64,000 nucleotides of DNA from Bryobacter aggregatus MPL3 (GTDB taxonomy: Bacteria > Acidobacteriota > Terriglobia > Bryobacterales > Bryobacteraceae), in the NCBI RefSeq assembly GCF_000702445.1, contig NZ_JNIF01000003.1, positions 930,001-994,000 of the forward strand, in the 5' to 3' direction. The stretch's first letter is position 1. The number at the start of each line of letters is the position of its first letter. The notes beneath the pieces were generated by a model, which saw only the letters and a program-made list of their open reading frames with translations, was not told where the DNA came from and made no database searches. Positions 16,957-24,492 of the stretch are shown in pieces. The position numbers were made by a program, and so were the translations under genes.

Positions 16957-17406
16957 TTACTCTCTAGAGACGGGTTCACGCGCCTTAGGGTCTTGAATTC
17001 TCCTCTGCCTCCACCGCCGCAATAGTCTGTTGCTACCCATGGCGCAAGCAAATACGATGCATGCTCCGCCGGCTAAGAACGGCAACTCCATGGAGCGCGC
17101 CTCACCCGTCAACTCAGCCCTCGATCTTTCGATCGCGAAATACATATGAGCGACAAAGATGCTTGCGGCAATCGATGGGTACCAATAGGATCCATCAAGG
17201 CGGATCATCAAGCCCCAGATTGCGCGACTTAGGTAGTACCAATGCAAGGTCAACACCAAAGCAACGGCAATTGTCGCCATCAATACACCCAAAACCTTGT
17301 CGGCGAAACCAGGATACACTAACATACTTAAGAGACCGCCAAGTAGGATCATCTCAGCTAGCATTTCCATTGCCCACACGGCTATCCGCCTCAGGATCAT
17401 GGACAT
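16957..17406 (-). CDS. Small membrane protein, immunity candidate of the full-length Rhs
   Basis: About 149 aa with three or four hydrophobic segments (MLAEMILLGGLLSMLVYP, VLMATIAVALVLTLHWYYL, FLAGGACIVFACAMG) and an Arg-rich tail. Two ATGs lie at the end of the toxin gene: 17404-17406, and 17398-17400, which overlaps the TGA stop of the full-length rhs (ATGA). No known family. The overlap with the toxin stop is repeated in the downstream cassettes and is the main reason to call it immunity. It is the only immunity gene in the locus still coupled to a complete, secretable Rhs protein. Confidence 0.6.
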   Translation of the reverse strand: MSMILRRIAVWAMEMLAEMILLGGLLSMLVYPGFADKVLGVLMATIAVALVLTLHWYYLSRAIWGLMIRLDGSYWYPSIAASIFVAHMYFAIERSRAELTGEARSMELPFLAGGACIVFACAMGSNRLLRRWRQRRIQDPKAREPVSRE

Positions 17407-20400
17407 GCGTTGATTCCCTCGCCAAATAGTGTGCATCCGCTTGCTTTCTTAATGTAATCAACGAGCGAAAGTCCTATTTCTTCACGGTCTTCCTGGCTCC
17501 CAAAGTCGATATCACGCCCGATTCGCTTCCTGATGCTCTTAAGCAGCCTCGCGTAGCTTCTGTCTGTACTTAAGATGGCGCGTCCCATCCCAGTTGCTAG
17601 CTCTTGAAAAACTCCACCTTTAGAATTAAGAAGAGCATTTAACTCTTTCACTGCCGTTTGATACGCAGCCGGGTCCTTTCTTTTGAATTCATCAAGCGCC
17701 TTCTGTACGGCGGTCTGTTCCATATGGACCAGCGAGGCATCCAGCACCGAACCACTGCCACTCATTTGACCGGAAATGACCCGTCCCACCGCCTCCGTGT
17801 TGATACCTTCCAGCAGTGCGTTGATCGAGGCAAGAAGTTCACGTGTTTTCACCGAGGTCCCAATGGTACCTGCAAACGGAATTGCAACATCGGCGATTTG
17901 TGAAGTAGCCACATGCGCCGCGGCAAAGAATCGAGTCTTACTACTTACCAGATTATCAAAATTTGCGTATAAGTCTGCTCGCTGACAGTAGCCACTTTTG
18001 GTGTTCCCGATCAGGGTCGAACATGCCTGCCCTGTTGGGTCTACGTGAGAAAGCGGATTATTTCTCACATAGCCATAGAGGTTCCAGCTTTGCGGGTCTT
18101 CGACATGTTGATCCACCAGCGGCGCATCCGGACTCCCAAACCGCCCCTGCCCCGCCATCAGATACCTGGCCCCAAAGTAATCGAGCCCCGTCTCCGCATC
18201 CCGTTCCTTACCCGTAAACTTCTGCGCCGGATCTCCCACTCCCGAGTAGCCAGCAACTCCAGCCCGCTGGATCTCTCCTCCAAACGGCTCATAATCCACC
18301 CGTTGCGTCACTGTACCCGTCTGATCAAACCACGCCCGCGTACTCCCCAGATGATCCGTCACCGGATACAGCGTCTTGCCCGCATTCACATTCGTGTAGC
18401 CAGTCGCAAACTCCGCAGCCACCCCTCCATCCAGACCATACACATACCAAACCGTCTTCCCATCAGCCACAGACTTCACGCGCTGCCCATCTCCGTTATA
18501 GAGATAGCTCCCGTAAATCTTCTCGGTCCCAGGCGTCACAGCAGAGTCGCCCTTCGCCTCCGTCATATGTCCCTCAGGATCATAGACCGCAACCGAACTC
18601 GTATCCCCAACCTTCCACTGCCTCTGCCGGCCGCTCGCATCGTAAGCCACATCCTTCAAGCGATTGTTCACCACTCCGCTGCTCTGCAAGTACCAATTCG
18701 AACTCGCCTGCGCCAACCCAAGCGCCAACCCAGACTTCGACGGCGTCCAGCCATTGCCAAACTGATCGTAGGCATATTGCACACACCAACGCCCACCCAC
18801 CGTCGCACAACTCGCCGTACCCAGAGGGTCTTCATTGCTACTGTCTTCCGCGGCGCCAATCAACCGATACAACCCGTCATACGCATAGCGCACGCCAAAG
18901 GTATCGATCCCCGTCTCCACATACTGCTTCGTCAGATTCCCAACATTCTTCGTCTCCGGAAACTGGTTCGTCATCTTCCAGAAACGGCCGCTATCCTGCG
19001 CATTCTTCCGGAAATCCGCCGTCAGCATCTGCCCCAGCGGATTGTAGCTGCGCTTCTCTTCTACACGATCCGCGCCACTCCCATTCCAGGTCTCAGCCAG
19101 TAGCGCTCCGTTCGCTCCGTAGCTCATGCCGCTCAAGTAGGTCCGGGCAGCACTGCTCAACTGCGAAGGCCGTCCCGCGCCCGTATAGGCAACATTCACC
19201 TGACGGCCGCTCGGATAGCCAATGCTCTTCACCGCGCCGCTCGCGGAGTACTCGTAGCTCAGCGACTGCTCCGCAAGTCCAGCCACGGTCTGCTTCAAAG
19301 AGGTCACACGTCCCAGCGCATCTACCGCCGCATAGTTCGTCGAACCCCACGCGCCGCCGCTGCCGGTCTTCATCCCCTTGACCGCATCCGTACGTCCGGC
19401 AGGCATCGCACACGCCGATCCGTTCCAGAGCTTGCCGTCGTAACAATACGTCGTGTTCAGTGCGCCGCTAAAGCTCTTTGTCGCCAGGCGTCGCGCCGCA
19501 TCGTAGGCATAGTTCACCACCTGAGACGAGGCGTTAGTCTTCGTCTTCATCTGACCATCCACCCAGTAGGTGTAGCTCTCCGCTCCGCTTTCCGGATTCG
19601 TGACACTGCCCAGCCGGCCGAGAGAATCGTAAGCAAACAGACGGTTCTGAGTCTTCGTGCCGCTGTAGCTTGTCGAATCCTGCTGCTCCACCTCCACCAG
19701 ATGGTCGCGACCGTCATACCAATACTTCACCGGCGACAGGGTCCCCTGCGTCACCTCAATCAAACGGCCGAGAGCATCTCGCTTCTCCGTTCGGGAGTTG
19801 CTGAGAGAGTCCGTCTCCGTGGTCAATGCGCCGGAATAGCTATAGCTTGTGCTGGAAATCAGATCGTTTCCGGTTTTGGTTGGCGCAGTAGACGCGGTAC
19901 CAGTGGTCACTGCAACCTGCGTCGGGCGTCCGCTCTTGTCAAAGCGCTTCACCGTCCAAGTCTGTCCAGCTTCACCAGTCAGCGGACTGGAGCGCCAGGG
20001 ACTCGATTCCACATGGACGGTGCCACTTGAGTTGTATCGAGTGGCTCCGCGGTTCGACACGACACCGGCGCCAGAACTGACGGTCACCGCGCCGCTGCTA
20101 TCATCGGTTCCTCGCGTCTGCCACAATTGTCCATCGCCGTCAAACTGATAGACCGTTGCCAGCAACTGATCGTTGGCAAGATGAAGATCACTTGCCACGC
20201 GAATCCATCGATCGTTGTCGTGGAATGAAGTGCTCCCTTTACGGAGCACAGTCGTGCCATCTCGCTCCTCCATGCTGGTGTTTCGCCCGTAGCGATCGTA
20301 GCTAGCGCGTGTACTCAGAATCTTGCCAGAACTCCCAAGAGGCGCCGCATCGCGCTGCGAGCTGACAAGCAACCCAGTGGCACAGTCAAAACGGAAATGG

Positions 20401-22709
20401 ACGGTATCGGCCAGGCTTCCCGCCTGAGCGTGCGTCGTCACAGAAGTCGGATACAAACCTGTATAAGCGGACGGACAATATTGCGCAGCCCCGGAATCTT
20501 CACCGAAACTCACCGGACCATAAGTGAAGGTCGTCTCGTCTGAGACCACATTCTCAGAGCTCCGCCGAGGCCCCTGCTTGGAAGTCAAGTTCCCCTGGCT
20601 CCAGGTGTAGCGCGTCACGGCAGCCTTCTCATCGTCACCAATCAGGCCGCCGAGAGAGGGGGCGGATCCTTTCGTGCTATCCCATAATGCTTCAACCGTA
20701 ATATTTGCCGTAGTGGCAGCGTCGTCATAGGCCCACTCGGTGATCGATTCGATCGTCAGCCAGTTAGTACGTCCGAGCTTTCCCAGAACGGTGCTTCTCT
20801 TCTTTGCGCCCTTCACCAGAAGATCAAAGTTCTTCCAGTACACATTCTGCTGGCTTCCGTTGTAGCTCCCCGGCATTAGGGCGGCTGCGGCATCCGTCTC
20901 GTAGTGGTAGTCGTGTGTTGTCTGCCGAAGGATCGTTCCACCGCTCGGAACTCCTGTGGGAACTCCAGCACTATCTACGCTCGGCTCCAGGCCGTAATCG
21001 TATTCAGTAACACTCTTCACGTTGCCATTCTTCGACAACGCAGTCACCGTGGCCGCATAATTCGCGCCGCCCGCAGGCTTGCGATACTCGGCGCGCACAT
21101 AGATATTCTTAGGATCCGAATAAAAATTACTCCCCCATGCCTCATTCTTCTCCCAGTACTTGAGGGAGATCTCGCCTTCAGGTCCAACAGTTTTCCCAAG
21201 AAGATATCGCCCCTCACCCTGGGGAGTAATGTAGGTATGTGTCGTGACCCCGCCGTCTGGAGCTGTGGTCGTACCGATCTTGTTCGTGCTGGTAGGCCTG
21301 GTATAAAGCCAGGTATCCAGGCCAAGGGGCGGCCCCGTTAACGCGTCCCATCGTTGTATATCCTTCCGTACCACCGGATTCTTTGTCTCGTAACTTGCAT
21401 TCCGATACCCCATCTGGTCTTGATACGTATAGGTCACGTTTGGCGTCGTTGGATCCTGCGAATTTGGTAAAAACACATGCCGCAGTTCTCCCCAGCCCCG
21501 AAGGCTCCGATCTTCTGTTCCCACCGCATACTGAAACCGGTACTTATGTTGGCTTCCCAGGGTGGGAAGTTGAATTTCCGAAACACCGGAAACTCTCGCA
21601 GACAGCGACATTCTGCAATTAAACTGCCCCCCGCCCGGCGCGTTACAGTCGTAACTTCGATAATCTGGGTTTGGCTCACTGTAGGGATCGTTGAGTGGAT
21701 TGTTTTCCGGGTCATATGCGGGCTTAATGAAAGACAGCCGAGGGGATGTCCATGTCACCTCCCACTCCAGATTGTCCATCACCACACCATTCGACCCGAT
21801 GCTCCCATAAGCTGGCTGTGTGACTTTTTCATGAACACCGGCACAGTCTGGAATGCAAGCAGCATTTGCCGTAAAATATTTCACACGCAGCGTCCGGCCC
21901 AATTCATCTGTCAAATTTGTAATCGGAAGGCTGTCGCTATCGACCGTATGTCCAACAACAACACAATTGGCATTCCGGTCACAAATGCGGTCTGCCTGTC
22001 CCCCACCCGTATTTAAGCCGCTTACTTTCCTCCCGTCGGGAAAGATCGCCTCCCATCCCAGGAGAGTTTGCGTCACCTGAATGAAGCTTCCGTCGGTAGT
22101 ATAATAACGGAGCGGATAACTAAGATCGGACCCATTCCATTCCGGGCAAACCTTAGCCCCAGTGGTCCCATGTCGGTAAAATCCACTTCCATTCCAGTCT
22201 TCGGACCCGACGAGGCGCAGGAGATGGCTACTTCCGTCCGGCAATACCAGGCTTCGCTTACTCAGGTAGTCACTGGCTGGATTATTCACACTGCACGGCG
22301 CATCAAAGTGACGCCATTCGCTATCCAGTTTGTATTGGAAAGAGTATCGCCATCCTCCTTCCTGAGAGTTGGAAAGCACATTGACGTAAGAAGGACAATC
22401 CCCCGGCAGCCCAGGGTTACAGGGAACAAGTCCCGGCGTATACGGAGACGATTTTAAATCATAGATCGCCGAGTTATAAGTGAGAGAAATCGAATGCTTC
22501 ATCCCGCCTCGCCCCGGAGGCAGAGATGCCAAGGGGATTTGGAGAATGACATTTCCACTCGCGTTGTCGATTGTTTCAATATCGCCAAGAGAGTAGCTTC
22601 CATAGCTCTGAAAGCCGCGCTCAGGCTTTGTGGTTCCAAACTCCGGCGTCTGCCCAAGCAGTATCGTTGCCCCGAGCCACATCATCAAGCTTGCAAATCC
22701 AATCTTCAT
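17397..22709 (-). CDS. Full-length secreted Rhs/YD-repeat polymorphic toxin
   Basis: A 1770-aa protein. I place the start at ATG 22707-22709 (GAGGA site 6 bases upstream, then a Sec signal peptide ending ATILLGQ); a longer frame to 22763 would overlap the upstream gene's end and hide the signal. The first part is a beta-rich secreted region (about 25-700). YD/Rhs repeats fill about 800-1500 (motifs such as YWYDGRDHLVEV and YAYDGLYRLIGA). The conserved core end, GKERDAETGLDYF then NNPLSHVDPTGQ, closes near 1561. The last 209 residues are a unique helical tip of unknown activity. It has no PAAR, VgrG-binding or T6SS signature, so export by Sec and display or release outside is more likely. Its immunity candidate follows with a 4-base overlap. 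Confidence 0.9.
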   Translation of the reverse strand: MKIGFASLMMWLGATILLGQTPEFGTTKPERGFQSYGSYSLGDIETIDNASGNVILQIPLASLPPGRGGMKHSISLTYNSAIYDLKSSPYTPGLVPCNPGLPGDCPSYVNVLSNSQEGGWRYSFQYKLDSEWRHFDAPCSVNNPASDYLSKRSLVLPDGSSHLLRLVGSEDWNGSGFYRHGTTGAKVCPEWNGSDLSYPLRYYTTDGSFIQVTQTLLGWEAIFPDGRKVSGLNTGGGQADRICDRNANCVVVGHTVDSDSLPITNLTDELGRTLRVKYFTANAACIPDCAGVHEKVTQPAYGSIGSNGVVMDNLEWEVTWTSPRLSFIKPAYDPENNPLNDPYSEPNPDYRSYDCNAPGGGQFNCRMSLSARVSGVSEIQLPTLGSQHKYRFQYAVGTEDRSLRGWGELRHVFLPNSQDPTTPNVTYTYQDQMGYRNASYETKNPVVRKDIQRWDALTGPPLGLDTWLYTRPTSTNKIGTTTAPDGGVTTHTYITPQGEGRYLLGKTVGPEGEISLKYWEKNEAWGSNFYSDPKNIYVRAEYRKPAGGANYAATVTALSKNGNVKSVTEYDYGLEPSVDSAGVPTGVPSGGTILRQTTHDYHYETDAAAALMPGSYNGSQQNVYWKNFDLLVKGAKKRSTVLGKLGRTNWLTIESITEWAYDDAATTANITVEALWDSTKGSAPSLGGLIGDDEKAAVTRYTWSQGNLTSKQGPRRSSENVVSDETTFTYGPVSFGEDSGAAQYCPSAYTGLYPTSVTTHAQAGSLADTVHFRFDCATGLLVSSQRDAAPLGSSGKILSTRASYDRYGRNTSMEERDGTTVLRKGSTSFHDNDRWIRVASDLHLANDQLLATVYQFDGDGQLWQTRGTDDSSGAVTVSSGAGVVSNRGATRYNSSGTVHVESSPWRSSPLTGEAGQTWTVKRFDKSGRPTQVAVTTGTASTAPTKTGNDLISSTSYSYSGALTTETDSLSNSRTEKRDALGRLIEVTQGTLSPVKYWYDGRDHLVEVEQQDSTSYSGTKTQNRLFAYDSLGRLGSVTNPESGAESYTYWVDGQMKTKTNASSQVVNYAYDAARRLATKSFSGALNTTYCYDGKLWNGSACAMPAGRTDAVKGMKTGSGGAWGSTNYAAVDALGRVTSLKQTVAGLAEQSLSYEYSASGAVKSIGYPSGRQVNVAYTGAGRPSQLSSAARTYLSGMSYGANGALLAETWNGSGADRVEEKRSYNPLGQMLTADFRKNAQDSGRFWKMTNQFPETKNVGNLTKQYVETGIDTFGVRYAYDGLYRLIGAAEDSSNEDPLGTASCATVGGRWCVQYAYDQFGNGWTPSKSGLALGLAQASSNWYLQSSGVVNNRLKDVAYDASGRQRQWKVGDTSSVAVYDPEGHMTEAKGDSAVTPGTEKIYGSYLYNGDGQRVKSVADGKTVWYVYGLDGGVAAEFATGYTNVNAGKTLYPVTDHLGSTRAWFDQTGTVTQRVDYEPFGGEIQRAGVAGYSGVGDPAQKFTGKERDAETGLDYFGARYLMAGQGRFGSPDAPLVDQHVEDPQSWNLYGYVRNNPLSHVDPTGQACSTLIGNTKSGYCQRADLYANFDNLVSSKTRFFAAAHVATSQIADVAIPFAGTIGTSVKTRELLASINALLEGINTEAVGRVISGQMSGSGSVLDASLVHMEQTAVQKALDEFKRKDPAAYQTAVKELNALLNSKGGVFQELATGMGRAILSTDRSYARLLKSIRKRIGRDIDFGSQEDREEIGLSLVDYIKKASGCTLFGEGINACP
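18126..19768 (-). repeat. Rhs core repeat, master copy inside full-length rhs
   Basis: The part of the full-length gene that is repeated in orphan cassettes 2, 3 and 4. Bases up to about 18284 match cassettes 2/3; bases from about 18432 on match cassette 4; between them all copies agree. The copy is therefore mosaic. Confidence 0.85.
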
Positions 22710-22746
22710 ACACTTCCTCGTGCTCAATCTCAACTCCGCTCCACCA

Positions 22747-23511
22747 CTACTTCGCCAAAGCAAACAGGTTGTCGTTCGCCGTCGCTCTCAGCGCGCTGGT
22801 TTGAATCTTGACTTCAAACTTCTTAGCGCCGTTCTGTCTTCGGGTGATTTGCTTGGGAGTCCAATTCGTACCGTCTGTTTTCTCATACCCATTCCATTCA
22901 GTCACCACCTTGCTGGCGGCGCCGCTGAGCACTTTCTGATAAGCCACCCGGAACAACAGTCCGGTTTGGTTGTCAAACATGTAGTGCTTCGCAACGGTCC
23001 CGGCAACCTTTCGTGCCGTGACAGGAACAACCACCTGAAAGATATCCACCGTCGCCCCAAACCCCTTCACACCCTCAACCTGGAAGTTGGCGCCCAGCAT
23101 TCGGGGGAAGCTTCCCTTCTGCATTTGGTCAAAGAACGCGTCCGGTGTATCCGCACTCAGAACTTCAAGCAGTTCATCATCGAGCTCATCAAGACTTTGA
23201 CGAGCAGATTTGCCGAGATCAAAGACTAAGCTTTTCCCAAGTCCGTCAATCTTGAGCTTTCCCGGAAACTCATTTGTCCACTGAATCGCAGTTCCTGCAG
23301 CATCGCCAACCGCAATCGTGCCCGAGAAGGAGCTCCGCTCCTTCCCAGGTTGGATCAACCGGTCCCCAACGGATTTCAGATACTTCTGCGTCACATTCGG
23401 AACGCTCCCGAACGAAACCAAAGTCGAGGGAGTCGCCGTTGCCACTTCCTTGGATTGAGCCCAGCCGAAAGAGCTCCCTCCACACATTCCTAGAAATACT
23501 CTCCGATTCAT
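22747..23511 (-). CDS. Secreted hypothetical protein of the Rhs operon
   Basis: About 254 aa from ATG 23509-23511, chosen because GAGGAG lies 6 bases upstream and a signal peptide follows (MNRRVFLGMCGGSSFGWAQS). The mature protein is beta-rich with no catalytic motif visible; the pattern of paired strands near FPGKLKIDGLGKSLVFDL resembles outer-membrane or lipid-binding proteins, but this is weak. It ends 37 bases before the start of the full-length rhs on the same strand. The conserved order suggests a helper for secretion or folding of the Rhs protein; this is inference. Confidence 0.7.
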   Translation of the reverse strand: MNRRVFLGMCGGSSFGWAQSKEVATATPSTLVSFGSVPNVTQKYLKSVGDRLIQPGKERSSFSGTIAVGDAAGTAIQWTNEFPGKLKIDGLGKSLVFDLGKSARQSLDELDDELLEVLSADTPDAFFDQMQKGSFPRMLGANFQVEGVKGFGATVDIFQVVVPVTARKVAGTVAKHYMFDNQTGLLFRVAYQKVLSGAASKVVTEWNGYEKTDGTNWTPKQITRRQNGAKKFEVKIQTSALRATANDNLFALAK

Positions 23512-23743
23512 CGAAGCTCCTCTTCCCCTCTTGTCATCCTGTTGGAACAATGAATTGATTGCACTGGACCCGCATAGAGTTTTCCCCTTCCATCAGGTCC
23601 ACGCACCAGCCACACACTGGAATTTTTCTCATCCCGCCACACTGCGTCGGAAGTCAAAATGATTGCCTGCAGAAAAACGGCGGACAATGCGCCTTAGATC
23701 TCCGCTCTCCATGAGCGATGCAGCAGATTCCAAGCAGTATCCC

Positions 23744-24472
23744 TCACTGCGCCACCACCTGAGCCTTCAAGCCCTTCACCCGCACCAGGATTTCCTTGTC
23801 CTTCTCCGTTGCCTTCACCTTCTGGTCCAATTCCATCAACACTGCCAGCGGTTGCGCGCCTTCATTCGGCGCCTCAAACGTAAAGAAGGGGCTATCCGCT
23901 CGCACCCGCCACTTCGCATCCACCGGCACCAGCACCCGGTAGGCCTTCGATCCCTTCACCTGCTGCCCCAACGGCTCCGCCGTGATGATCATCCGCTCTT
24001 CTGTATACACTCCGATACTGACGATCGCCCCAATGGTTTTGCCGTCGTGCCGCTCCAGGTAACCCTCAGGGTCATCCAGCCTCAGCCGCACTTCTTTCCC
24101 TAAGGTAAGATTCACGTTGCTCGTCGTCCTTGCGCCCGCCCCAACGCTCACAACAGCCACAGGCTTCCCCCACTGGCAGACATTTACATATTCATTGCCA
24201 GGAACATAGAGACACAGCTCAAAGCGTCCCGATGGAGCATTCGCAACTTCGTAACTGCCATCTTTTCCGCTAACAGCGTACCCTTGCCACGGCGTATACT
24301 TCTCCGTCTGGTCTGCAAGCAAGGTTGCCATCACCCGGGCGCCTTCAAAAGGATTGCCCTTTTCGTCAAGAACAGTGCCCCCGATGCTTCCGTTCCGGGC
24401 AACTTGCGCCCAACCCATTCCCGTCGCCAGAACCAACCAAGCCGCGTATTTGAATGCCTGTATTTTCATCAC
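23744..24472 (-). CDS. Secreted carboxypeptidase-regulatory-like domain protein
   Basis: A 242-aa protein with a signal peptide (residues 1-22, ending GMGWAQ). Residues about 27-110 form a CarboxypepD_reg fold (SIGGTVLDEKGNPFEGARV, then SGKDGSYEVANAPSGRFEL), a beta-sandwich common in acidobacterial exported proteins. The C-terminal 130 residues are of unknown fold. It lies 20 bases downstream of the Ig-like giant gene and upstream of the Rhs gene set, same strand, so it is probably in the same operon. The first two codons are both ATG; the second is equally possible as start. Confidence 0.75.
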   Translation of the reverse strand: MMKIQAFKYAAWLVLATGMGWAQVARNGSIGGTVLDEKGNPFEGARVMATLLADQTEKYTPWQGYAVSGKDGSYEVANAPSGRFELCLYVPGNEYVNVCQWGKPVAVVSVGAGARTTSNVNLTLGKEVRLRLDDPEGYLERHDGKTIGAIVSIGVYTEERMIITAEPLGQQVKGSKAYRVLVPVDAKWRVRADSPFFTFEAPNEGAQPLAVLMELDQKVKATEKDKEILVRVKGLKAQVVAQ

Positions 24473-24492
24473 TCTTCTCTCCCAATTTCTTC

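Noticed and set aside
9175-19768. CRISPR-like interpretation of repeats
   Set aside because: Repeats are 0.6-1.6 kb coding copies of the Rhs core, without short regular spacers.
17397-22709. Type VI secretion effector
   Set aside because: The Rhs has a Sec signal and lacks PAAR/VgrG or T6SS neighbours; it is therefore not called a T6SS effector.
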